From Ophiura sarsii (Eukaryota; Echinodermata; Ophiuroidea; Amphilepidida; Ophiuridae), in NCBI GenBank assembly GCA_035610835.1, contig JAYJML010000100.1, forward strand, positions 1 to 64,000: DNA of 64,000 bases, read 5' to 3'. The notes under the pieces were generated by a model, which saw nothing but the letters and a program-made list of their open reading frames with translations, did not search any database and had not been told where the DNA came from. The position numbers and the translations under genes are program-made. This document shows positions 34,325-44,267 of the stretch, piece by piece. Every line of letters begins with the position of its first letter. Position 1 is the first letter of the stretch.

Positions 34325-35199
34325 TTGTGAGTGGATTGAATATTGTAGTTAATTTAATCTTTGCGTACCCATCAATATAGCATGATATGATGTTTTATTT
34401 GTATTATACAGACATTACAATTTATATTACACCACGGATGTCTTTACCTAGTTCCTAATAAATAGCGGACAGGACACAGCAGATAAACACTGGGCTAGGA
34501 TGCCAGAACATTCAGAGGACATACATGTAGTACACGATTACATCATGTAGGTTAACACTTTTATCTGAATATTGTTTATGAATATGAACCAGGGCATTTA
34601 GCTCCTATATTATTATAGATATATTGAAATCAGGCAGCTTACAACTTTTGAGTATCCATAGGCACTAACCCAGAGGTGATCTCATGAATCAGGGGGATGA
34701 ATCTCATATCTGCTCATTGTTGATATTTGGTTCACAGTATAGTGCACTCTGTCAGTTCTTCACCCGCAAAATTAAGCGTAAACTGTCAATCATTCGTTGT
34801 GAATGAATATTCAGACCATGACTATTCATGTGATCGTCACAATCCAGCATACCTTCCCAACTAATCTGATTACAATATTCATAAAATGCAAATAATACCA
34901 CGCCCTTCTCTGTCACTGCCAGACAAAGCCATCAACAATTTAAAATTCATATTTTGTTCTACGTAAATTAATTTCAAATAACCAATTCTGAATGTTTTGT
35001 GTCATATAAGAACTAAATTCTGCCATCATCAAAGCAAATCAGTTCGAACTCTAAATCACAAGCAGCTTTTTTACCATTGATGTACTATTTCTGTGACACA
35101 AATCATGTTTTGAGCCGATAAACACAACCACGTCTCGTGTCGTCTGGTTTGCTACGACCATGATAGTGCACCCCTATAAAACCTTCACTCGTGAATTTA
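34325..35199. other. intergenic, nothing recognised
   Basis: AT-rich. No element ends, tandem repeats or coding frames that I can defend. Confidence 0.5.
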
Positions 35200-35450
35200 G
35201 TTTTAGTAGGCGAAGTATTTTGTTTGAGGAGAGACCTATCCAATAATTATATAATCCCTGATATGGATACAAGTTTTGTTTTCCGATTGGGGACGACCAC
35301 ATCGCTACCCCCCACCCCACTTAGCAGAATTTCACGAGCTGACGGCAAAAAAATTGAGGACCTTTTACGATTATTTGTGGGTACAGTTAAACAAAAAGTC
35401 TTGGTCAGCCCCCCGTAAATGTTAATTCTGTATCCGCCACTGCTACTCCA
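35200..35450. mobile_element. decayed hAT-like fragment
   Basis: CACTTAGCAGAATTTCACGA then GCTGACGGCAAAAAAATTGA and TTTTACGATTATTT at 35328-35380 match 39747-39812 of the element at 39532. The right side has GTATCCGCCACTG, similar to hAT-type ends. The 75-codon frame here is on a repeat, not a gene. Confidence 0.5.
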
Positions 35451-36899
35451 CCACCCTGTGTTTGAAGAACACATTAAATCTTCACTTAATCATACCGATT
35501 TAGTTTCAGAGACAATTGAGCATACTTTCAGAATCATCCACAGCACTTGGTATCATCAACCCCCTGTTGGTTTCCATTCAAGGTTCAGAAATGTAGAGGT
35601 TAACACCTTTTTATTGTATATATTTTTACTAAGTGTATACGATTCTGCAGAATTTATAGCAGACCTGATAGCTGCAGGAAGGAGTCTAGTGTCAAACAGA
35701 ACAATCTGTTTGGGAACCAACACATGTAATAGATAGGTTGTTGGGAATGACATGGAATGCGACATCAGGTTCCTTAGCAGTTACAGGATGAGAGCATCTA
35801 ATGTTTTTGTTTGTTTTGTATTGTTTTTATTATAGAGATGCATTACCTCCAGTCACGCATGGCTAGATCTCGAGCTTATTTGCAGGTAAAATAATGTCTC
35901 TGTAAACCCATTTGCCAATTAAATATAGATTTATCCATCATGAGATCTCAAGATATAGTGGCACTGGGATAAGGTATTTAATATTCCTGCAGACAGTGGT
36001 ATCGTTGCTGATATATTCTTTTGTAAAGAGATTATCATATCTTTGAATAACCGAATGGTATTTGTATATTCCTTACCACAGATCTTTGTGCATACAGATG
36101 CAAGTGGAGTTACGCTGTGTTCAATGTGATATGTATTGAAATTTAACCAGTCATGAGAGTCGCAGGAATCAGGTAAAAGCTCTACATGAAGAAAGTTGAA
36201 AAGAGTGTTCCTAGCCTAAGAAGCATTTCTGCCAGAGATTAATTAATAAGAAAAGTATGAAACTGTTCACAGATAATAAAGGGTAGTCTCAATCGTGAGT
36301 ATACGGATAGTATGAAACCCGAGTTTCAGATCCTTAACTTTGATATCAATAAACTGTATAGAAGAAGCAACCTTCTACTGGATGTCCAGTGGATACCACA
36401 AGAAGAAAATACACAGGTAGACCTTCTCAGCATGCTCAGCTAGTAGATTGATTTTGACGATTGGGGTGTATCTTGGCAATTCTTTCAAATTTTGGATGGC
36501 CTCTGGGGTCCTCATACTATATTGGTTCGTTGAGTCGACTATTTTATACCTAACTAGCCAATTCAATTCTAAATTTTGTGGTGCATGTTCAGATTATGTT
36601 GATGCCTTTACAATTAGCTAGACTGCAGACAATAATTGCACTGTTCTGCCATTTTCTCTAGTTCCTAGAGTTATTAATCATTTTAAACCCGCCAAGCTGT
36701 TGGTCTCACAAGTTCTCAGATTATCTGATCCATCACATGTTTTTGTGCATGGGAGAAATCACACATCGGTCTTTGGATCTAAAAGATGATGAACAGTCAT
36801 GCTTCATGTGTCAGGATAATATGCTTGTCTGTATGCTTAATACAGAACCTTTCTTCGAGTTTAAATTCACTGGATGAATTTCAAGTGTACAAGTCATGT
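35451..36899. other. intergenic; one exon-like 50-bp segment at 35836-35885
   Basis: Mostly unstructured. TTTTTATTATAG/AG at 35835 and TTGCAG/GTAAAA at 35885 bracket a 50-bp open segment (MHYLQSRMARSRAYLQ), too short to call. No other supported feature. Confidence 0.4.
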
Positions 36900-37600
36900 C
36901 TCACTGGAGACTTAGACATCGATTCTGACAGTCATAATTTGTCTGCAAATGTCTGACAAAAAGCTTCTGCCTTGTCCCTTGCTGTAATGTGGGTGACATT
37001 TTGATGTTCAATCACATGATCTCGGAACGAGCTGTTCTTCCGGACAGGGTGTTGATGATTCTCCACCATTTCTTGCTGCTCAGCGGGTGTTGATGATTCA
37101 CCACCATTTCTTGCTGCTCAGCGGGTGTTGATGATTCTCCACCATTTATTGCTGCTCAGCGATTTATTTGCTAGGTCTTGTCTCAGTTTAGTATTGTAGC
37201 TTCTCCTGGCTTGCTTCTCCGCTTGGTTGTAGGAATGTCTAGCTTCAGTTTGGTCTTTTTTGGCTTTCTTAAAGAGGCGGCGGTTCTTCCTAGATTCTCT
37301 ACGGCATTTGTCGTTGAACCAAACCTTGTCTCCAGTCCTCTTGGTAACTGTTTTACTAGGTATAAACAAGTCCATAGCATCGCAAATGATATCAGTGACG
37401 TTGGAGCAAGCAGTTTCAGGATCTTTCTTCTGGAATACACTTGACCAGTTTGTGGAAGCAAGGTGACCTCTTCCTCCTGTGTGGTCTGTCCCTGTATACT
37501 GGCTCATCTAAGAACACTAACACAGGGTTGTGGTCTGAAGTACCTAGTCTAGCAGAGTTCTGATGATTATCTCTCCAGACAGGCCACATTTAAAAAGTGT
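36900..37600 (-). pseudogene. non-LTR retrotransposon fragment: endonuclease end to start of reverse transcriptase
   Basis: Read on the minus strand from 37580: ARLGTSDHNPVLVFLDEP carries the SDH motif that ends an AP-type endonuclease. After a frameshift near 37480, WSSVFQKKDPETACSNVTD, DAMDLFIPSKTV, KVWFNDKCRRESRK and NKWWRIINT follow, the usual linker towards reverse transcriptase. A 38-bp triplication then breaks the frame, after which EHQNVTHITARDKAEAFCQT continues before a stop. The element is dead and truncated. It may or may not be the same family as 13660 and 41667. Confidence 0.82.
37047..37160. repeat. 3 x 38-bp tandem repeat inside the retroelement
   Basis: The unit GGGTGTTGATGATTCTCCAC plus CATTTCTTGCTGCTCAGC occurs three times in a row. 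As 38 is not a multiple of three, each added unit shifts the retroelement frame. Confidence 0.92.
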
Positions 37601-38204
37601 ACCCAGCAACATGTACCCAAGAGTTGTAAGCTCTCACACAGTAGATGCCATGACATTTTACATTTTGCCCTTAAAGAAATTGGATTGAATCCAAGTGTTT
37701 TGGACTTCATATGAGGGTCGTTCAATAAGTTCTACCTCCTACCTCATAACTTTGCTATTGTATAAGCCAGTTGTATGAAATATTCCACAATTGAAGCTTT
37801 ACATCTCAGCTACAAAATCATAGTAGATTGGTCTGAATACTTATTGTATTTTCTGAATATGCAGTAAGAACCAAACTTCCATTTAGTGTGACGGAAACGG
37901 GTAAAAAACAGCCAAATGTGTCCCAAGTGCTATTCATTTGGCCAATTCTAAGAGACGAAATGTACCTATCGGTCAATTACAATCATTCTAAGTTACAAAT
38001 ATCTCTTGAACAGACTTTAAACAATACAAGTGACTGATTCCTTGGCAGAAAATGCCCTTTAATTAGCTAGAACCACACCAGGATAGCCATCAATTTTAAC
38101 CCTACTCTAGAGAACCGCTGCAAAGGTCATATTTGCTTTTCGTAGGAGCACTAAGAGATCTTCATTATACAGGACTAAATGGATATATTTCAAGTCTCTC
38201 GAAG
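37601..38204. other. intergenic, with a mariner-end fragment at 37723-37776
   Basis: GAGGGTCGTTCAATAAGTTC, then TACCTCCTACCTCATAAC, matches 40504-40545 in the same orientation. Such termini are typical of mariner elements, but no inverted partner was found nearby. Confidence 0.5.
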
Positions 38205-38672
38205 ATAAATTTTTCTATCACTGACTACCCGAATGTCATTTTGAGTTAACATTCAATTTTTTTTTACCAAACAGGCTAGATAGGCATTAAGAAATTCACA
38301 TTTTCAACGCACGCAAGCCGCGAGAAAATGTTGTGCATGGCACTTTGAATGGTCGGAAATGAAATGGATATTGATCACACCGTGCTACTGCGTTGGGTTG
38401 TGCCTGAGTGAGCGGGCTATTTGATTATGAACAGGTAACATGTGGTCTTTTCTTCCCGCGTATGTGTATTGAAAATGTGACTTTGGAAAAGTGACTAATT
38501 TTCTTTAAATGGTGCTAATCATGGTTTATCTTTGTTGTTAGGGGGCAAATTTGGTATCAAATTATGCCTAAAAGATTCATCTAAATGCCTATATAGCCTG
38601 TTTGGTCAAAAAAAAATGAATGTTACTCAAAATGACATAAACAAAGTGGTATACTTTCTTTTGTTGAACCCT
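38205..38672. mobile_element. partial copy of the 22697 fold-back
   Basis: The right arm (TTTAAATGGTGCTAATCATG, AATTTGGTATCAAATTATGC, GTATACTTTCTTTTGTTGAA) is well preserved at 38498-38672. The left arm is short and eroded at 38230-38290 (ACCAAACAGGCTAGATAGGC). The centre differs from the 22697 copy. Confidence 0.72.
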
Positions 38673-38689
38673 TTATCACGTGTAAATCA

Positions 38690-38775
38690 GATTGTACCCA
38701 GCACCCCCTGGATTCGATCGCGGGACCATCCGCACCCAAGTCTGTCCCTCTACCAAATGAGCTAACTCCCTAGCG
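38690..38775 (-). mobile_element. tRNA-like SINE head fragment
   Basis: The minus strand reads GGGAGTTAGCTCATTTGGTA then GAGGGACAG, with B-box-like CGATCGAATCC downstream, as in a tRNA promoter. The acceptor stem does not pair, so this is not a tRNA gene. CATATGCGGCCACA / TGTGGCCACATATG next to it (38777-38809) is a separate hairpin. Confidence 0.6.
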
Positions 38776-38902
38776 CATATGCGGCCACAAATTTTGTGGC
38801 CACATATGCCTGCGGTAGGCGACGTCATTGCGGCAATGCAGCAGCACGTGCCTGGAGATAGTTTCTGGCAGTGAGATTTAGTGAGATTCAGTGCGGTTAG
38901 GG

Positions 38903-38990
38903 TTAATGAGAGGTCAGCAGGAATTGTGAAGTAGGTTGGACAGAGCGTGACGATTCACTGAAGGTTTTCTACACTGGACCGAGTGGTCAA
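38903..38990 (+). other. conserved block, copy 2 (possible 5' end of a gene)
   Basis: Counterpart of 31396-31480: TTAATGAGAGGTCAGCAGGAA, GTGACGATTCACT and CACTGGACCGAGTGGTCAAG. It is followed by a donor-like AGAG/GTATGT at 39034, so it may be a leader exon for the exon at 39129. Confidence 0.42.
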
Positions 38991-39128
38991 GCTTTATAGG
39001 TATAATTCGGGGCCCTATTCACCTAAAGAGAAGAGGTATGTTGTTTACATTAGAACAATGTTTTAGAATCATGTTTGAGTAAAACATTACACGGAAATAA
39101 TAATTTTATACTAGCCATGTCTTTACAG

Positions 39129-39460
39129 AGAATGTATGACGTCTGGCATAAGACGATACTACACAAGAGTTTAATGAACCTAGTTGGAAAGATGAGGAGA
39201 ATCAAATTTACAGAGGTATGGAGAACAGACTTATCGAACCAAGATTCCCTTGCATGGATTGGTGATGAAGAATATTTAGTACGGTACAGGATTTTGATCC
39301 AAGAGAGATACAGAGAAAAGGTGAAAGGAATAAAGGTCGGGAGGAGAGTGGTAAGTTTGGAATAATTTTGTTGTTTATCACTGTGCGATATGTGCCTGTC
39401 GTCGAAGAGCCGTTGGCCCCAAAATGTGTATTTGCATGTTTCTTTCAGGAGGATGAATAG
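39129..39460 (+). CDS. possible two-exon gene end, unknown family
   Basis: Acceptor-like CTTTACAG ends at 39128. Open sequence follows to donor GTAAGT at 39350, reading MYDVWHKTILHKSLMNLVG, FTEVWRTDLSNQDSLAWIG and EEYLVRYRILIQERYREK, KGIKVGRRV. Acceptor TTTCTTTCAG ends at 39448, and the following GAG GAT GAA TAG joins in phase 0 to give RRVEDE and a stop. The residues are mixed charged/hydrophobic, probably helical. The frame is also open upstream of 39129 to an ATG at 39075, so the 5' boundary is uncertain. Confidence 0.48.
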
Positions 39461-39531
39461 CTGAATAGGAAAATTCTTATTTGCGGTTGAGCCTGTGAAT
39501 TAGAAAATAAGAGATTTGAATGCCATTTATT

Positions 39532-39855
39532 CAGGGCTGTCAACTCTCCCGCATTAGGCGGGAGTCTCCCGCATAGACACTCTTTCTCCCGCACTCCCGC
39601 ATAGCATATAAAATCTCCCGCATCAACAAAATTACCTCAATTAAAGTGTGTATCAACACCTTTGTACTAGCTTCCGTCGGTACATTTGCGATTTTGACCA
39701 TGCAATTTTCGTGCAGATTTGAGGAAAACATCACCCCCCCCCCCCACTTATCAGGATTTTAGCTGCTGACGGGGAAAAAATTGTGCATGTTTTACGATTA
39801 TTTTTTGGAGTATGTATCTCTCCCTCCCAGCAAATCCCAAAAGTTGACAGCCCTG
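39532..39855. mobile_element. hAT-like miniature element, 324 bp
   Basis: Starts CAGGGCTGTCAACT and ends AGTTGACAGCCCTG. CTCCCGCAT words repeat several times near the left end. The CAGGG terminus suggests hAT; the 8-bp flanks match only partly (5 of 8). A diverged relative lies at 35328. Confidence 0.75.
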
Positions 39856-40642
39856 TTTATATTTAGACAATGCAAATAAGAACATAATTTATTATTGTAC
39901 TTCGTTATTAACAATTTCATTCAAATTTCAGAAAAAAACAAACATAAAACTGAAATGACCAAATTTGATTAATAATCATGTTCATTTAAGTTTCAAAAGT
40001 TGGCACAACCATTCCAAAAACAACACTGCAGCTGCCCCATTGCGTATAGCGCATAAACACACTATCCGCGTAGTGCAGTTTGACCGCTGCGCTGGTTGTT
40101 GAACTCAAATTGACAATGCTTTGCTGCTGTACTTAAGGTGGGGGAGTTGTTGAATCTAGCTTATTACCTGGAAGATAACTGACGAAGCAATAAAACTGAA
40201 TGAAAGCCTATTTAATTGCATACCAAATCCAGATCCATGATCATCTGTCATTCTGCCTTCAAATGCATAAATCTTTCATACTGCTTTTTTGTAGACAAAA
40301 TCAAAGTCACACACAATTGAAAATCTCTTATAGTTCTTATGTTATGCATTCTTTTTTATTACATCAAAATACATAGAACAAACATATTGCACTTGTTATA
40401 ACACAAATGACAATTCCAAAGAAATCGGCTGACTATTGCAAGAAACTTACAAAAACTTTCTTATGCTAACAATCTTAAGTCCAATTAAAACAAGTTCACA
40501 TACGAGGGTCATTCAATACGTTCTACCTCCTACCTCTTAACTTTGTTATTATAAACTGCTCAAAAAAGTTCGGAATTTGTTTTCAAGCACAAGATTTTCA
40601 AATATCGCGAATTAAGTTTATTAAGTGATTATATATCCATGT
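39856..40642. other. intergenic, with a mariner-end fragment at 40502-40556
   Basis: GAGGGTCATTCAATACGTTC at 40504 repeats the 37726 fragment. No gene or other structure seen. Confidence 0.5.
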
Positions 40643-40805
40643 AAAGCTGATGTGTTTATCTTTACAATGATACCAAATTTGAAGCAATCCCTTGCTCCAG
40701 TGCACAGCTACTTGCTTGAGAACATGGGGAGGTCACAATCTGAATGTGCCAAAATCAACACTATGTCGTGCTCAAAAGAACATCTTTGTCGTCATTTCAA
40801 TGAAG

Positions 40806-40807
40806 TG

Positions 40808-40842
<35 letters not shown>

Positions 40843-40845
40843 TAT
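40806..40845. repeat. (TTTA)n microsatellite
   Basis: About ten uninterrupted TTTA units. Confidence 0.9.
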
Positions 40846-40947
40846 ATTTGAACATACACTTTTACAACAGTGGCACTCGTCTATCCGACGGTGCATTCAT
40901 AATATATATATACAATAATTGAAAGAGCATGAATAATAATTATTATA

Positions 40948-41623
40948 AACTGCCCCAATAAAGTATCGAAACACTTACAAATGGTCAGATTTATCAGAAC
41001 CTGAATTAGTATGCAAAAATATAATTAAATAATTTGATTCACAGTTATCTTTTGCGCATTTTGACACCTCTTTTGTTGCGCTATGATGTTGTTTGGCGGA
41101 TTTATGGGCACTTGAGTGGCTTAAAGTCGAATTCTAAAGTTGCAAAAGCCCTATTCCAGAAACGAATAAGATCATCATTATTTTTGCCCGCCTTTTTTAA
41201 ATGATGTGTATGTCGCGTGTTGGATAAATCGATTGCAATGAATATCAGCATTAATTATCAATAACAAAACAAAAGGGTCAGAGATGGGAGGCATAAATCA
41301 ATAATTAATCAATCATTAATTGTCATGGTTAAGTAAACAGAACAAATTGGTGTCTTTTGTCCTAATTTTGTCTGTGTGTGATGCTTTGTGCGAGTTCCTT
41401 TCTGGAATTGGGGTGAATAGGAGCTTTTGCAACTTTAGAATTTGACTTTAAGCCACTCAAGTGCCCATAAATCCGCCAAACAACATCATAGCGCAACAAA
41501 AGAGGTGTCAAATTGCGCAGAAGATAACTGTGGATCGAATTATTTAATTATTTTTTGCATACTAATTCAGGTTCTGATAAATCTGACCATTTGTAAGTGT
41601 TTCGATACTTTATTGGCGCAGTT
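40948..41623. mobile_element. fold-back element with about 205-bp arms, TA flanks
   Basis: AACTGCCCCAATAAAGTATC through AGTTGCAAAAGC is matched in reverse at 41422-41623. TA lies outside both ends (40946-40947 and 41624-41625), fitting Tc1/mariner-type mobilisation. No ORF. Confidence 0.83.
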
Positions 41624-41666
41624 TAGTCTTGTATTATACAATAGTCTCAATAGACTCACTTTGAGT

Positions 41667-42110
41667 TCATGATATTACATCTAACTGCCCACGCACGTTT
41701 AAGGTATGATTTGCAGAATTCGTCAAAGATAGCATATGCATAACAGGCATCTTTAGTGTGTCTGTAAGGCGTGGTGATATTAATTGGACACCGAGCATTA
41801 TATACAATTTTGAGTCCAGATTACTGATAATGAATTCCAGCCAAACATCACTAAAACCATTGTTGCATAGGTTATTTTCGAGGTTGAGATATTCCTCGAC
41901 CCTTATCTCATTCAGTGATCTACATGTAAATAAGAAATGTCTCATGTCTTCCACTGAATTATCATTATCATTACAAAGCATGCATTTACCATCCTTATTA
42001 TTTGAAGACCATTTACGAATTCTATGTTCCAATGGAAGCGTGTTTGATCGCGTTTTGAATTTTAGACTACAACCAAAGAAATCAGCTTTGTCTAAAAGAT
42101 TGTTAAAAAA
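41667..42110 (-). pseudogene. non-LTR retrotransposon 3' end, second copy
   Basis: The minus-strand frame 42032-41667 has RIRKWSSNNKDGKCMLCN then EDMRHFLFTCRSLNEIR, matching the finger-like motif at 13690-13884 almost word for word, plus about 80 further residues to the true C-terminus (VRGQLDVIS). Upstream on that strand only a short piece remains before the fold-back arm, so this copy is 5'-truncated, as is usual for such elements. Confidence 0.8.
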
Positions 42111-42317
42111 ATGATGTTGAAAAGATGTCTAAAAGATGTTACATTGACCACTAGTGTGATGATCTATTGATTTTTAAGCACAGAATAGTATTGATTTTGG
42201 CACTTTCAGATTGAGACCTCCCCATGTTCTCAATCATGTCGGTGAGCACTGGAACAAGGGATTGCTTCAAATTGGATATCATTGTAAAGATGCACACATC
42301 AGCTTTTAAATTATATA

Positions 42318-42975
42318 CAGGGTGAGTCAAAAAGAAGTTGTACGGGAATTAATGTTTGTTTACAAATATACCAAACAAATTTGACAAACCAATGAGGCAC
42401 ATTGAACAACTTCTTCTGCTTATATGACAAAAGGAATCATTGAAATCGATCAATTATATCAGGAGCTATGCCTGTTTTAATAAAAGAGACTATTTTTTTA
42501 GCTGTCCACGGAACGCTTAATCTTCTTGAAATCTATCTACTCTAAGTGGGCAGCAAAATGTACACACGGGCATTCATATTCAAATGAGATTAAAGCCCTG
42601 GCGTTTCAAACACAGGTGGGAATGGTGTGCATAAAATAAAAAATCAGTGACAACAATAAGAAAATGATCAAATATTGAAGGCCCACTTAAAATAATTAAG
42701 ACACCTTAGAGGACAAACATTAGCAATACTTTTGCTGCCCAATTAGAGTGGATAGATTTCAAGAGAATTAAGCGTTCCGTGGACAGCTAAAAAAGGGGTT
42801 CTTTGATTAAAACAGGCATAGCTCCTGATATAATTGATCAATTTCAATGATTCCTTTTGTCATATTAGCGGGATAAGTTGCTCTTTGGATATGTGCCTCA
42901 TTGGTTTGTCAAGTCGGTTTTGTCTATTTTTAAACAAATATACATTCCTGTACAACTTCTTTTTGACTCACCCTG
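42318..42975. mobile_element. mariner-like fold-back element with about 235-bp arms
   Basis: CAGGGTGAGTCAAAAAGAAG and its reverse complement end the element. TA flanks at 42316-42317 and 42976-42977. The arms continue through AGGAGCTATGCCTGTTTTAA and AGCTGTCCACGGAACGCTTAA. The central region of about 180 bp has no ORF. Confidence 0.87.
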
Positions 42976-42977
42976 TA

Positions 42978-43236
42978 TTACACTGAATTAACATATTATC
43001 CCGAAATATACATACAAAAAGAAACTTATACAATTTTAACAGATCACCAAATAAAATTCTGTGCATGAAAATGTACCAAATTTGGATACAATATTACTGC
43101 AATGTATTGCTTCAAATGGCAGTCAATAACCAATTGTTTGCTTCAATGACACAAGAGAAATCTGCACTGACTCAGACAACGTCTTGCATCACAGGTCACA
43201 GCAAACAATTTCAGCAACATAAAGTTAAAAACATTT
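42978..43236. other. intergenic spacer, nothing recognised
   Basis: Short AT-rich spacer between two Tc1/mariner-type elements. Confidence 0.5.
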
Positions 43237-43552
43237 GAGTCAAAACAAACTTATAGAGTCAAACAAACTCATATCCAAACAAACAATGATCCCAGAGATG
43301 TTCCATTGGGGAGAGGTCTGGACGACGTGTATCAAGAAGTGACTATCAACCTGTCAATAGACAAACACTTATTGCAGCACTACAGGAAGAATGGAACAAT
43401 GTTCCCCAGGCTACCATCAGGAACTTGATTGGAAGCATGAGAAGGAGATGCACAGCTTGCCTGCAAGCTGGAGGTGGACATACCTGTTATTAATGACTTC
43501 ATTGTTTGTTTGGATACGAGTTTGTTTTGGCTCTATTAGTTTGTTTTGACTC
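43237..43552 (+). mobile_element. internally deleted Tc1-like element
   Basis: Terminal repeats of about 52 bp begin GAGTCAAAACAAACTTATAG, with CATATCCAAACAAACAATGA innermost, and recur in reverse at 43498-43552. Only the last ~57 codons of a transposase remain between them, so most of the gene was deleted. Confidence 0.82.
43320..43493 (+). pseudogene. Tc1-like transposase C-terminal fragment
   Basis: The frame reads GRRVSRSDYQPVNRQTL, then ALQEEWNNVPQATIRNLIGS and MRRRCTACLQAGGGHTCY followed by TAA. 'EEW..IPQ..I..L..SMRRRC.A...A.GGHT.Y' is the standard end of one Tc1/mariner transposase group. The DDE catalytic domain and DNA-binding domain are absent, so it is non-functional. Confidence 0.85.
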
Positions 43553-43801
43553 TATTTATGCAATTTTGTTTGATTTATTTCACCAATCTGACACAATGAC
43601 ATTATGATACTTATAACTTAATGTAATGTAAAAGTTAAATTCTGCAAAGCTTATTTTACCAAGTAAACTTGCTCTTGAATTTTTATACCAATTTCTGTTA
43701 AACTTTGAAGCTTATTGTAGCCTGTCCCAACAGCTTAAAAGTGTGAAAAATGTCCATCAAATGGCGTCATTTGTGGGTTGATTTCCAAAAATCTTCAACT
43801 A

Positions 43802-44110
43802 GGGGGGGGGGGGGGGGGGGGGGGGGGGGGAGTGTGAGGGGGGTGCACTCCCCCCCCCCTCACACTTATAAATGGTTGCAACATTATCAGGGTCATAATG
43901 GATTCTCCTAGAATAATTTTGTGAGAATCCACTATCCATAGCGGCACATGGGGGGGGGGGGGTGCACTCCCCCCCCCCCCCCCCCCACCCCCCCCCCTGT
44001 GCCGCTAAAGGCGACAAATGCCTGCTTTGCAGGCATATGGATAGTGGATTCTCACAAAATTATTCTAGGAGAATCCATTATGACCCTGATAATGTTGCAA
44101 CCATTTATAT
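43802..44110. repeat. nested palindromes with G/C runs
   Basis: A 29-G run (43802-43830) is followed by GTGTGAGGGGGGTGCACTCC...CTCACAC, a hairpin. 43867-43938 (AATGGTTGCAACATTATCAG, GATTCTCCTAGAATAATTTT) is repeated in reverse at 44038-44110. Between these arms GCGGCACATGGGG...CCCTGTGCCGC encloses a second GGGGTGCACTCCCC core. Frames here are homopolymer artefacts. Confidence 0.85.
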
Positions 44111-44267
44111 AGTAGAACCTGGTATTTTAAAAGTGACACAGTAGACTGTCATACGATGACACTGTATATTGTCACAAAATGCTAATTAAGTGATCACATT
44201 GTACATAGATCGTCACATGATGCCAATTGGGTGGTTACACTGCAGATTGTCACAACATGCCAATTAA

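Larger units (their letters stand above)
40643..42309. mobile_element. composite fold-back with nested insertions
   Basis: The outer arms 40643-40790 and 42178-42309 are inverted copies (AAGCTGATGTGT, GAAGCAATCCCTTG, ACATGGGGAGGTC, GCCAAAATCAA). The loop holds a (TTTA)n tract, a TA-flanked fold-back (40948-41623) and a non-LTR fragment (41667-42110), so at least three events are stacked. Confidence 0.78.

Noticed and set aside
35191..35736. Consecutive short frames resembling a gene
   Set aside because: The first overlaps a sequence shared with the hAT-like element at 39532, and the others lack coding character or splice sites.
35836..35885. 50-bp exon between TTATAG and GTAAAA
   Set aside because: Splice-like borders and an open frame, but too short and isolated to support a gene.
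38690..38775. tRNA gene on the minus strand
   Set aside because: The promoter-like boxes are good, but acceptor and T stems do not pair. It looks like a SINE head.
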